Shown one piece after another: positions 17,307-25,226 of a stretch of 64,000 nucleotides of DNA. Within the stretch, counting starts at the first letter, position 1; every line of letters begins with the position of its first letter. The position numbers and the translations under genes are program-made. The DNA comes from PNON01 sp964387025 (lineage in GTDB: Bacteria; Chloroflexota; Anaerolineae; Anaerolineales; Anaerolineaceae), in assembly GCA_964387025.1 (NCBI GenBank), contig CAYLUZ010000003.1:124001-188000 (forward strand), read 5' to 3'. Under the pieces are notes generated by a model. The model was not told the origin of the DNA. It worked only from the letters and a program-made list of their open reading frames with translations, and ran no database searches.

Positions 17307-18131
17307 TTATCCCTTGACCAGGAAAACTATGAACGTAAGCAGACAAACTCCGATGCAATAATAAGCAAATCCGAAAAATGAGTGTTTGCGGATGAATCCT
17401 AGCAGCCAGTGTATGCTTAAAAAACCAACAATAGCAGATGTTACGATCCCGACAATCATCACCGGCAGGAAAGAAGCAAGGTTAGAGATGGACACCATAT
17501 CTTTAACCCCGACCCCACCTGCAGCAATCATGATCGGAATTGACATTAGAAATGAAAAACGGGCAGCGGATGGCCGATCCAGTTTGCACAGCATACCACC
17601 TGTGATAGTTGACCCGGAACGGGAAATTCCCGGGAAAATGGAAACTGCCTGGAAAAGACCCACCACCAGGGCATCCAGCCAGGTCATTTCTTTGAGGGTC
17701 GATATCCGTTTCCCAAAGATTTCGGCAATGATCAGAAAGGCACTAGTACCCAGTAATAGAATGGCTGTGGCCATGGGTGAATTAAATACACCCTCCACCA
17801 GGTCTTTGATCAATAATCCTGCCAGCCCTGCAGGTATGGTTGCCAGGATTACCATCCAACCCAGCCTGGCGTCAGAATTTTCAAAAGGCTTTCGTGCAAT
17901 TAATCCACGAATAACTGCTGAAATGATGTTGACCAGATCCCGCCAGAAATAAATGATAACCGCCAGGATTGTGCCCATTTGAACTAGGACATCATAAACA
18001 AAGATCTGTTCCTTGGGGAATGTCCAACCTAGCCAGTAAGGAACCAATACCAGGTGGGCGGAACTGGAAATTGGCAGAAATTCAGTTAAACCCTGCACTA
18101 TTCCCAAAATAATGGATTGAATGATCGTCAT
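17307..18131 (-). CDS. uppP: Undecaprenyl-diphosphatase UppP (BacA)
   Basis: An integral membrane phosphatase that recycles undecaprenyl pyrophosphate to the monophosphate carrier used in cell-wall synthesis, and which gives bacitracin tolerance. Both family motifs are present: QGLTEFLPISSSAHL near residue 15 and FPGISRSGSTITGG near 165. About eight membrane helices; 274 residues is usual. The start overlaps the tgt stop by ATGA. Confidence 0.95.
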   Translation of the reverse strand: MTIIQSIILGIVQGLTEFLPISSSAHLVLVPYWLGWTFPKEQIFVYDVLVQMGTILAVIIYFWRDLVNIISAVIRGLIARKPFENSDARLGWMVILATIPAGLAGLLIKDLVEGVFNSPMATAILLLGTSAFLIIAEIFGKRISTLKEMTWLDALVVGLFQAVSIFPGISRSGSTITGGMLCKLDRPSAARFSFLMSIPIMIAAGGVGVKDMVSISNLASFLPVMIVGIVTSAIVGFLSIHWLLGFIRKHSFFGFAYYCIGVCLLTFIVFLVKG

Positions 18132-19264
18132 AAGCCCTCTTGCTGCAATGAATTTTGTTCTGTACCAAAATAACCCGTGAGGTATTCAGCTGAAAATTGA
18201 GAAAATTTGTGCTCGATGATTGCCTGACGCATTATGCGGGTCAAGGATAACAATGTATGGATATTATGGATTGAAAGCAAAGTACTGGCAAGCATTTCTT
18301 TTGCTGCGATCAGGTGACGCAGGTAAGCCCTTGAAAAGCTCTGACAGGTGTAGCATTTGCATCCGCTATCTATCGGTCGTTCATCATGTGCGAAAATCGC
18401 GTTGAGCATATTCAATCTACCATGATGAGTCATGACCGCCTGGTGGCGAGCAAGGCGTGTAGGAAGCACACAATCGAAGATATCGATTCCACGCATCACC
18501 CCATTCACCAGGTCCTCTGGAGATCCAACTCCCATGAGGTAACGCGGTTTATGTGCTGGCAGGATCGGGTTAAGCAGGTCAAGCATTGCATGCATTTCTG
18601 CTTTCGATTCACCGACTGACAAACCGCCAATGGCGATACCCGGAAAATCCATTGATCCTATTACCCTTGCAGATTCCTCCCGTAGATCTGGAAATATTCC
18701 TCCCTGGACAATTCCAAATAGCGCCTGGTCTGTACGATTTTTGGCATTCAAACAGCGTTCTGCCCAGGCATGCGTACGAGCCATGGACTGGATGTTATAG
18801 TCACGATCATATGGAGGTGAACATTCATCGAAAGCCATGATGATATCTGCACCCAGATTTTGCTGAATCTGGATGGAGCTTTCGGGTGTCAACCTGCGGG
18901 CAGAACCATCTATATGGCTTTTGAACGAGACTCCGTCTGCATCCACCTTACGAATTTCTGCGAGGGAAAATACCTGGAAACCACCCGAATCGGTCAGGAT
19001 CGGATTTGGCCAGTTCATAAATTGATGGAGACCACCCATTTCAGCTACCAACACGTCACCTGGGCGCAGGAAAAGATGATAAGTATTGGCGAGTACAAGA
19101 CTGGCTTGCAGTTCTTCCAACTGGCGCGGTGTGATGGCTTTTACTGTCGCCTGGGTGCCCACAGGAGCAAAAACTGGAGTAAGCAGATCTCCATGCGGGG
19201 TGTGGAATATTCCGGCGCGGGCAGCACCATCCTGTGCGATAAGCTCAAAAGATAACGATTCCAT
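18128..19264 (-). CDS. tgt: Queuine tRNA-ribosyltransferase
   Basis: Exchanges guanine-34 for preQ1 (or queuine) in tRNAs with GUN anticodons. Seen: general acid Asp92 in DSGGFQVFS, nucleophile Asp264 in FDCVLPTRLARH, substrate loop FGIVQGG, and the zinc site Cys302, Cys304, Cys307, His333. The start is ATG 19264, with TAGGATATAC directly upstream, rather than the in-frame ATG eight codons earlier. First gene of tgt-uppP-binding lipoprotein. Confidence 0.95.
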   Translation of the reverse strand: MESLSFELIAQDGAARAGIFHTPHGDLLTPVFAPVGTQATVKAITPRQLEELQASLVLANTYHLFLRPGDVLVAEMGGLHQFMNWPNPILTDSGGFQVFSLAEIRKVDADGVSFKSHIDGSARRLTPESSIQIQQNLGADIIMAFDECSPPYDRDYNIQSMARTHAWAERCLNAKNRTDQALFGIVQGGIFPDLREESARVIGSMDFPGIAIGGLSVGESKAEMHAMLDLLNPILPAHKPRYLMGVGSPEDLVNGVMRGIDIFDCVLPTRLARHQAVMTHHGRLNMLNAIFAHDERPIDSGCKCYTCQSFSRAYLRHLIAAKEMLASTLLSIHNIHTLLSLTRIMRQAIIEHKFSQFSAEYLTGYFGTEQNSLQQEGL

Positions 19265-19355
19265 GTATATCCTATCTAAAAATGTCAATTATTGTTACTT
19301 TCTCCATTATAACTGCAACATGACGTCCATCCAGTAAACCAGCCAAATGAATTGC

Positions 19356-19384
19356 TTGTCGTTTAGTAAATCCCGGTATATACT
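19356..19384 (+). promoter_or_regulatory. alr promoter giving a probable leaderless mRNA
   Basis: TTGTCG (19356-19361), 17-base spacer, TATACT (19379-19384). The alr ATG at 19392 begins 7 bases after the -10 box, where transcription should start, and there is no Shine-Dalgarno. Confidence 0.6.
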
Positions 19385-19391
19385 TTCACCC

Positions 19392-20507
19392 ATGAATTCA
19401 AACGGATTTTCTGCGTGGCTGGAAATTGATCTGGATATCATCCGCCAGAATGTAAAAGAGCTTCTGCAAATCAGTCAAACAGAAGTGATGGCGATTGTAA
19501 AAGCAAACGGCTACGGCCATGGCGCTGCGGAAATTGCCAAAGCTTCAGTGGAAGCCGGTGCAACATGGTGTGGAGTGGCAAGACTGGAAGAAGCCATTGC
19601 ACTTCGAAGGGCAGGATTGAACTGCCAAATCCTTGTTCTCGGATATACGTCTCCCGACCGGGTAGCTGAAGCCGTCAATAATAATGTCTGCCTGACTATT
19701 TATGACCAGCAAATTGGTGAAGCATATGCGGAACAGGCGAAGAATGTGGGCGGTGGATTGCGTCTGCATATCAAGGTCGATACCGGGATGGGCAGATTGG
19801 GTATTTCCCCTGAGACTGCCCTGGAGTTCATCGAGAACCTCACCAGGCGGCCGCAATTGCTCATAGAAGGTATATTTACCCATTTCGCCAGGGCGGATGA
19901 ACCACAGGCTCTCACAACCGATGAACAGTTGGTTATGTTTGATAAATTGATCAAGAATCTTCGCAAAGATGGCATTGCTCCGAAATATATCCATGCTGCC
20001 AATTCTGCTGCCATCCTGAATTATCCTACAGCCCGATTTGACCTGGTTCGCCCGGGAATCTCTCTGTATGGTTTTCAGCCTTCTCCTGAAACACCTTTTC
20101 CTGACATCCTCCAACCAGCGCTTACCTGGAAGACCCGTTTGACATCTGTTCGAACTTTCCCGGCCGAACATGGCATCAGCTATGGACACATTTACCATAC
20201 CTCACGCGCAGAACGCATCGGTTCAATAGCCATTGGCTACGCCGATGGATTCAGACGGGTAAATGGCAACGTTGCCCTGGTTCACGGAAAACGCGTTCCT
20301 GTTGTGGGGCGGGTATGTATGGACCAATGCATGCTTCAACTGGATGAAGTTCCGAATGCCTCGATTGGCGATGAGGTGGTTTTATTAGGCAGACAGGGAA
20401 ATGAAAATATTTCTGCAGAAGAACTGGCTGACCGATGGGGAACCTTCAATTATGAAGTAATCTGCGGACTTTCCGCCCGCTTGCCGCGTATTTATCACAA
20501 CCCTTAA
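19392..20507 (+). CDS. alr: Alanine racemase
   Basis: A PLP enzyme converting L- to D-alanine for peptidoglycan. The catalytic Lys37 lies in VMAIVKANGYGHG, and the opposing base Tyr264 in GISYGHIY. The C-terminal beta domain includes VGRVCMDQCMLQLD. The start at 19392 (MNSNGFSAWLEID) fits the usual N-terminus; the in-frame ATG at 19347 lies upstream of the promoter. Directly followed, with no gap, by recJ. Confidence 0.95.
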   Translation: MNSNGFSAWLEIDLDIIRQNVKELLQISQTEVMAIVKANGYGHGAAEIAKASVEAGATWCGVARLEEAIALRRAGLNCQILVLGYTSPDRVAEAVNNNVCLTIYDQQIGEAYAEQAKNVGGGLRLHIKVDTGMGRLGISPETALEFIENLTRRPQLLIEGIFTHFARADEPQALTTDEQLVMFDKLIKNLRKDGIAPKYIHAANSAAILNYPTARFDLVRPGISLYGFQPSPETPFPDILQPALTWKTRLTSVRTFPAEHGISYGHIYHTSRAERIGSIAIGYADGFRRVNGNVALVHGKRVPVVGRVCMDQCMLQLDEVPNASIGDEVVLLGRQGNENISAEELADRWGTFNYEVICGLSARLPRIYHNP

Positions 20508-22226
20508 ATGGATCACATGACGAATACTCCATCAGAAATCATCACGAAACGATGGGAAGTATATCCGCGTATGCCATCGGAGGTTTCTGACCGGCTTAAT
20601 GAATATCCGGCTTTGATTCGCCAGATCCTTTATAACCGGGGAATCGCTGATATTACATCTGCCAAAAGGTACTTCCATGCTTTACCGCCCGATGAAACTT
20701 CGCCTTTCCTGTTGAAAGGGATGGATAAAGCAGTCCCACGAATTCTTGCAGCAATTCAAAATAAGGAACCCATGGTAGTCTACGGGGATTATGACGTGGA
20801 TGGCGTAACTGCGACTGTATTACTTGTGGAAGCGCTAACGAAATTAGGAGCTAAAGTCACGCCATATATCCCGGATCGCTTCGATGAAGGTTATGGGATC
20901 AACAATGATGCCTTGGACAAATTAAAGGAGCAAGGATGCTGTCTGGTTATTAGTGTGGATTGCGGTGTACGATCCATGCCGGAAGCGGAACACTCCAATC
21001 AAATTGGGATGGATCTGGTCATCACCGATCATCATTCCCCCCTGGAGGAGATTCCAAATGCCTTCGCGGTCATTGATCCCAAGCTGCCAGATGATGATTA
21101 CCCCGGTAAAGAACTGGCCGGTGTTGGGGTGGCATACAAGTTGGCGCAGGCATTGTTTACTACATCGAACCGAATGATGGAAATGGGTGAGCTTTGGATC
21201 GACTTGGTGGCTCTGGGAACAGTGGCTGACCTGGCACCGCTGATGAATGAGAATAGATTCCTCGTCCGCAAAGGGTTGGAACTGATCCAAAAAGGGTCCC
21301 GCGAGGGTTTGGTACAGCTTTGCCGGGTAGCCGGGATCGACTATAGAAAAATAAATTCAACAAACATCGGTTTTGGGATAGGTCCGCGGTTGAACGCAGC
21401 CGGACGAATGGAAACAGCGTTGGCAGCTTTTAATCTACTGGTGGAAAAGGATGTAGACCAGGCAGGTTCTTTTGCCCGAGCTTTGGATGAACAGAATCGT
21501 GCACGCCAGGTTGATACCAGGACGGTTGTGGATAAGGCGATGCAAATTGCAGAAGAAGAAGGATTGAAAAAGGACATTATCATCGTCACTGACGAGAATT
21601 TCAGTGAAGGCATAGTAGGCCTCGCAGCTTCCCGATTGGCAGAACATTATTACCGCCCGGCAATTGTCGGGAAAGTGGGTTCAGAAATGACTCGCTGCTC
21701 GTGCCGTAGTATTCCTGAATTTAATATCACAATGGCTTTGGATGAATGCAAGGATTTGATGGAGCATCATGGCGGACATGCTGCTGCAGCTGGTTTTACG
21801 ATTCGGAACGAGAAAATGACCGAATTGATGGATCGCTTGTATTCAATAGTTAAAAGGGAATTCTCTGGCCGGGAGTTGACACCTGTATTAATGGCAGATG
21901 CAGAAGTGAATCTGTCGGACCTTGGACAGGAACTTTATAACAACCTGGTGAAGTTCCAACCGATCGGATACAGCAACCCGGAATCCTTATTCATCATCCG
22001 CGGGCTGCGTGTGCAGTCCATTCGTGATGTCGGCCAGGATGGCAAACATTTACGCTTACAACTGACCGATGGCTGGTTGTCGATCAACGCCATTGCATTC
22101 AATAAAGGTGGAATGAAAAGCGCGTTGATGGAAAAGAAGAAGGCTGACTTTTTGTTTGTATTTGAGACCAATGAATACAACGGCAGGGTGGATTTCCAAC
22201 TGAATGTGAAAGATATTCATATTTAG
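20508..22226 (+). CDS. recJ: Single-stranded-DNA exonuclease RecJ
   Basis: A 5'-3' ssDNA exonuclease for recombination and mismatch repair. DHH-superfamily motifs are in order: VVYGDYDVDGVTATVLL, VISVDCG, LVITDHHSP, VALGTVADLAPL, GPRLNAAGRM, and in the DHHA1 domain GGHAAAAGF. The OB-like C-terminus ends at 572 residues, a normal length. The start may be 20508 or the in-frame ATG at 20517. Confidence 0.95.
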   Translation: MDHMTNTPSEIITKRWEVYPRMPSEVSDRLNEYPALIRQILYNRGIADITSAKRYFHALPPDETSPFLLKGMDKAVPRILAAIQNKEPMVVYGDYDVDGVTATVLLVEALTKLGAKVTPYIPDRFDEGYGINNDALDKLKEQGCCLVISVDCGVRSMPEAEHSNQIGMDLVITDHHSPLEEIPNAFAVIDPKLPDDDYPGKELAGVGVAYKLAQALFTTSNRMMEMGELWIDLVALGTVADLAPLMNENRFLVRKGLELIQKGSREGLVQLCRVAGIDYRKINSTNIGFGIGPRLNAAGRMETALAAFNLLVEKDVDQAGSFARALDEQNRARQVDTRTVVDKAMQIAEEEGLKKDIIIVTDENFSEGIVGLAASRLAEHYYRPAIVGKVGSEMTRCSCRSIPEFNITMALDECKDLMEHHGGHAAAAGFTIRNEKMTELMDRLYSIVKREFSGRELTPVLMADAEVNLSDLGQELYNNLVKFQPIGYSNPESLFIIRGLRVQSIRDVGQDGKHLRLQLTDGWLSINAIAFNKGGMKSALMEKKKADFLFVFETNEYNGRVDFQLNVKDIHI

Positions 22227-22286
22227 GAGTATTTTGCAGGTTGGATAGAGGGCGAACGCCCGAAACCCAACAACTACAACCCATCT

Positions 22287-22354
22287 GTCATACTGAGCAC
22301 AGCGAAGCATCTCTACTAATGTATGGAGAGATCCTTCACTTCGTTCAGGATGAC
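22287..22354. repeat. 68-base imperfect palindromic intergenic repeat, type 1
   Basis: The ends GTCATACTGAGC... and ...TTCAGGATGAC are inverted copies (about 21 of 28 bases match). It contains the AGCGAAG / CTTCACTTCGTTCAGGATGAC core seen in many genomes as a MITE- or REP-like repeat. It lies downstream of recJ. Confidence 0.6.
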
Positions 22355-22420
22355 TTGGTAGGAGATTTTCTACCACTCTACCCTCAGTGTCCCTGTTATT
22401 GAATGCGCCATCTTCATAAA

Positions 22421-22488
22421 GGTTGGATTGAGCTCAGCGAAATCCAACTCTTTATGTAATGTCGGATTTCGCTTTGTTCTATCCTACC
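22421..22488. repeat. 68-base imperfect palindromic intergenic repeat, type 2
   Basis: Two 28-base arms, 22421-22448 and 22461-22488, are inverted copies (21 of 28 matching) around a 12-base spacer. Each arm has the GGTTGGAT...AGCGAAATCC motif. A different family from the adjacent type 1 element. Confidence 0.6.
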
Positions 22489-22529
22489 TACAACGATTCC
22501 AGAAAATCCGACCAATTTGTAAAGGGTAC

Positions 22530-22558
22530 TTGACATGTAAAGCTTAATTTACTATAAT
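22530..22558 (+). promoter_or_regulatory. Strong promoter of the XRE regulator unit
   Basis: Perfect TTGACA (22530-22535) and TATAAT (22553-22558) with a 17-base spacer. Confidence 0.8.
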
Positions 22559-22564
22559 ATAATA

Positions 22565-22582
22565 TGTAAAGTAAGCTTTACA
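22565..22582 (+). promoter_or_regulatory. Candidate operator for the XRE regulator
   Basis: TGTAAAG-TAAG-CTTTACA is a perfect inverted repeat at the expected transcription start. The half-site TGTAAAG also occurs at 22518 and within the promoter spacer at 22536, which suggests cooperative autorepression. Confidence 0.55.
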
Positions 22583-22593
22583 AAGGAGATGTG

Positions 22594-22806
22594 ATGAAAA
22601 ACCGTTTGGAAGAATTTCGAAACCTGAATGGATGGACCCAGCAGGAATTAGCAGACAGGGCAGAAGTCTCCCGTCAAACGATCATTTCGTTGGAAAATGG
22701 ACGATACAATCCTTCCATTTTGCTGGCTTTCCGCATGGCAAATATATTCAAATTGAAAATCGAAGAAATATTCATATATTCTAATGAGGAGGAGAACAAT
22801 GAATAA
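22594..22806 (+). CDS. Small XRE-family (Cro/CI-like) transcriptional regulator
   Basis: A 70-residue single-domain helix-turn-helix protein (LNGWTQQELADRAEVSRQTIISLENGRYNPS), of the short type ending in KIEEIF. The ATG at 22594 has AAAGGAG at 5 bases; the GTG just before is too close. It overlaps the following membrane gene by 8 bases. Such pairs of short XRE regulator and small membrane protein are common, and the regulator usually represses its own operon. Confidence 0.88.
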   Translation: MKNRLEEFRNLNGWTQQELADRAEVSRQTIISLENGRYNPSILLAFRMANIFKLKIEEIFIYSNEEENNE

Positions 22807-23263
22807 ACAAAAACAATGGATAATCAGCAGAATTCGCATGGGCTGGATGTTTTTGGCAGTGGGGGTGATTGTGTTTTTATTTGGGATTTTCGCTCAATCC
22901 CAATTCGCTTATCAACCTTATAACTTGCGGATCATTAGTGGATTGGGAATTCTTCTGGCGGGCATAGGAATTGGAAGCCTGGTAAAGTACAGTGCTGCCC
23001 TAAAAGATGATGAATCTGCCAGGCGCCTGACTGTGGAAGAACGGGATGAACGCACTATACTAATTCGCACGAGGGCGGGGAGCAGGGCATACTGGGTATC
23101 TACAGCAATCGTTTATATCGGATTGATGTGGGTATCTTTTGCAGCGAATGGCAGTTTGCCACCCTTAAGTGGAAATGCGCTATGGTTCTTTTTTACAGTG
23201 GCTGTGCTCATACCCTTCGGAGTTTACATTGCCAGTATACTGCTCGACCAGCGTAATATTTAA
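22799..23263 (+). CDS. Four-helix small membrane protein (DUF2178-like)
   Basis: 154 residues with two pairs of transmembrane helices separated by a cytoplasmic segment (RRLTVEERDERTILIRTRAGSRAYW). That segment resembles the DER...R.KA motif of DUF2178-type membrane proteins encoded beside short XRE regulators. The ATG at 22799 has GGAGGAG upstream and overlaps the regulator stop. Function unknown. Confidence 0.7.
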   Translation: MNKQKQWIISRIRMGWMFLAVGVIVFLFGIFAQSQFAYQPYNLRIISGLGILLAGIGIGSLVKYSAALKDDESARRLTVEERDERTILIRTRAGSRAYWVSTAIVYIGLMWVSFAANGSLPPLSGNALWFFFTVAVLIPFGVYIASILLDQRNI

Positions 23264-23313
23264 ATTGCACCTACCAATTCATAAAAAAGCATTTTGGGAT
23301 GGTTCTTATTACA

Positions 23314-23354
23314 TTTAGAAGCAGGGTTCGCCGTAAGCGAACCCTGCTTCTAAA
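23314..23354. terminator. Very strong hairpin between convergent genes
   Basis: TTTAGAAGCAGGGTTCGC pairs perfectly over 18 bases with GCGAACCCTGCTTCTAAA around CGTAA. It lies between two converging genes, so a bidirectional terminator is likely, although U-tracts are short. Confidence 0.55.
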
Positions 23355-23380
23355 CCGGAGTCACTCCTGACAATGAATCC

Positions 23381-24028
23381 TTATCCTACTTTTTTACCAC
23401 AATCAGCACAGAATTTTGCGTCCGGCTGCAGAATTGCTCCGCATTCAGTACAATGCTGCTCGTTCTTTACTTTCGCGCCACAATTCGGGCAGAATTTTGC
23501 ATTGGTTCCCAATGGCGTTTCACATTCCGGGCAGGTGGCATGGATCGTTTCCCGCCAGTTGGCTTCGGATAACTTTTTATCTTCTTCAGACATGGCAGCA
23601 TGTGCCCAGACCTCTTCCACTGACCGGCTAGCTTGTGCTGCAGACATTTCCACACCCATATCAGGAGCGCAATTCTTACACAGACCGCGTTTCTCATTCC
23701 AGCATTTTTGGCGGCACACCCATGTCTGGCAGCGCGGACATTGGGCGAATTCAGGTCTCATCTCCCGGGTGGCAGCTTCGAAATTGTCATCATGTGCTTT
23801 TTCCCAGGCTGCATCGTGCACTCTCCCGGCAATATTTGCAGCCGAGGAAAATAAACCGCCAAAGAGGCTGCTGGCTGCATCAACCACTCCGCTGACAGTG
23901 CCGGTAATTGACGGAACAAATTTGGTGCGGTATCCAACTCCGCAGCGGTCACAGACAAACTCAAACTGGAAACCTTTCTCGGTGCTGAGGTCATTATAAT
24001 TTCGAACAAATTCCATCCGTTCTACCAT
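23381..24028 (-). CDS. Multi-zinc-ribbon protein
   Basis: A soluble 215-residue protein with an N-terminal CDRC, a glycine/alanine-rich middle, a CPRCQTW...CKNC pair and a C-terminal DZANK-like double zinc ribbon (CPECETPL...CPNCG and CTECGAIL...CADCG). The ATG at 24028 follows AGGAGAACAG. The middle segment (TGTVSGVVDAASSLFGGLFSSAANIAG) could be amphipathic. Function unknown. Confidence 0.7.
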   Translation of the reverse strand: MVERMEFVRNYNDLSTEKGFQFEFVCDRCGVGYRTKFVPSITGTVSGVVDAASSLFGGLFSSAANIAGRVHDAAWEKAHDDNFEAATREMRPEFAQCPRCQTWVCRQKCWNEKRGLCKNCAPDMGVEMSAAQASRSVEEVWAHAAMSEEDKKLSEANWRETIHATCPECETPLGTNAKFCPNCGAKVKNEQHCTECGAILQPDAKFCADCGKKVG

Positions 24029-24111
24029 ATACTGTTCTCCTCTAAGATATAATTCATGCCGTATAAATTATACAATGAGTTTCCAGATGCGGAAATGAAA
24101 GGCTGTTGTTT

Positions 24112-24309
24112 GTGCCAACCATAAAGCTGCGCGAGAAAGAATACAACATAACCGGTGACCTTACCCTCTCACAGGTGTATAAGCGGTTAAGGTTTACTCC
24201 CGAAAGCTACCTGGCAGTAAGAGAAGGGGAGATCATTACCGAAGACCGTTTACTCAAAGATAAGGATATAGTAAAACTCGTTCCGGTTATCTCGGGTGGC
24301 AATCTATGA
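24112..24309 (+). CDS. Ubiquitin-like sulfur carrier (MoaD/ThiS/TtuB-like)
   Basis: A beta-grasp protein of about 66 residues (IKLREKEYNITGDLTLSQVYKRL, then LLKDKDIVKLVPVISGG). The C-terminal Gly-Gly needed for thiocarboxylate formation is followed by two extra residues, Asn-Leu, so either trimming occurs or the carrier works differently. The start may be GTG 24112 (AAAGG 9 bases upstream) or TTG 24106. It overlaps the TtuA-like gene by ATGA, so it is the likely sulfur donor for that enzyme. Confidence 0.75.
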   Translation: MPTIKLREKEYNITGDLTLSQVYKRLRFTPESYLAVREGEIITEDRLLKDKDIVKLVPVISGGNL

Positions 24310-25226
24310 GATGCAGGAAATGCCCGCAAAGTGCGGTCATTAACTTGAGACAGCACAGAATGGCTTTATGCAAGGATCATTTTAACGAATGGTTTCTGCA
24401 GCATACTGCTACTACGATCAAGAAATTCCGCATGATCAGTGAAGGAGACCGGATACTTGCTGCTGTTTCGGGGGGAAAAGACTCATTGGGATTATGGGAT
24501 GTATTAACCAGGTTAGGCTATGTTGTGGAAGGATTGTCCATCCAACTGGGAATCGACGCGGACAGTCAATATTCCACCCGTTCCATGGAATTCACCCGTC
24601 AATTCGCCCTAAATAAGGGATTAATACTTCACGAGTTACATATTCAGCAGGAATATACTGAAACAGTGCCGGAGATGTTCATGAAATCACATCCGGGAGA
24701 TAATAAACCCTGTTCCACCTGTGGGTTGGTGAAGCGCCATGAGTTGAATCGTTTTGCCCAAGAGAATGGTTTCAACGTGCTGGCTACGGGTCATAACCTG
24801 GATGATGAAGCTGCGGTTCTTTTCTCGAATAATCTGACCTGGAATACTGATCAACTTGGCAGGCAATATCCGGTGATGGAAGAACGTGAAAAATTTGCGC
24901 GGCGTGTGAAGCCATTCGCTCAATTCTACGAGCGTGAAACAACCGCCTACGCTTTGCTGAATGGAATCGAATACATCGAAGAGGAATGTCCTTTCTCCAC
25001 CGGTTCCAGAACGAACCACTATAAGACGATCCTCAATGAGTTGGAAAATGATCAGCCAGGTTTGAAATACCAGTACTTTCAAACCTTTATTGAGCGAAAA
25101 AAAACCGGCCTTCTGAAAATATCAGAAAGCCAGTTATATGAGGAAAAATTCTGTAAACAATGCGGTCAGCCAACCAGTTCTGCGGACTTATGTGCGTTTT
25201 GCAGATTGGTCAAACCTCTGCATTAA
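24306..25226 (+). CDS. TtuA/NcsA-type tRNA 2-thiolation enzyme
   Basis: An ATP-pyrophosphatase with the PP-loop SGGKDS (residues 55-60). Zinc ribbons occupy both ends (Cys3/Cys6/Cys22/His25, and CKQCG...CAFC near 283-299). The three catalytic cysteines that bind a 4Fe-4S cluster in TtuA are present: Cys136 and Cys139 (PCSTC) and Cys228 (EECPFS). In Thermus, TtuA makes 2-thioribothymidine-54 in tRNA using the TtuB carrier; other family members thiolate U34. The adjacent ubiquitin-like gene favours a TtuA-type reaction. It ends four bases inside the convergent glnA. Confidence 0.82.
   Translation: MRCRKCPQSAVINLRQHRMALCKDHFNEWFLQHTATTIKKFRMISEGDRILAAVSGGKDSLGLWDVLTRLGYVVEGLSIQLGIDADSQYSTRSMEFTRQFALNKGLILHELHIQQEYTETVPEMFMKSHPGDNKPCSTCGLVKRHELNRFAQENGFNVLATGHNLDDEAAVLFSNNLTWNTDQLGRQYPVMEEREKFARRVKPFAQFYERETTAYALLNGIEYIEEECPFSTGSRTNHYKTILNELENDQPGLKYQYFQTFIERKKTGLLKISESQLYEEKFCKQCGQPTSSADLCAFCRLVKPLH

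Noticed and set aside
17386..17952. 188-codon plus-strand frame
   Set aside because: Antisense of uppP, whose motifs are unambiguous.
23373..23999. 208-codon plus-strand frame
   Set aside because: Antisense of the multi-zinc-ribbon gene; cysteine pairs and Shine-Dalgarno support the minus strand.
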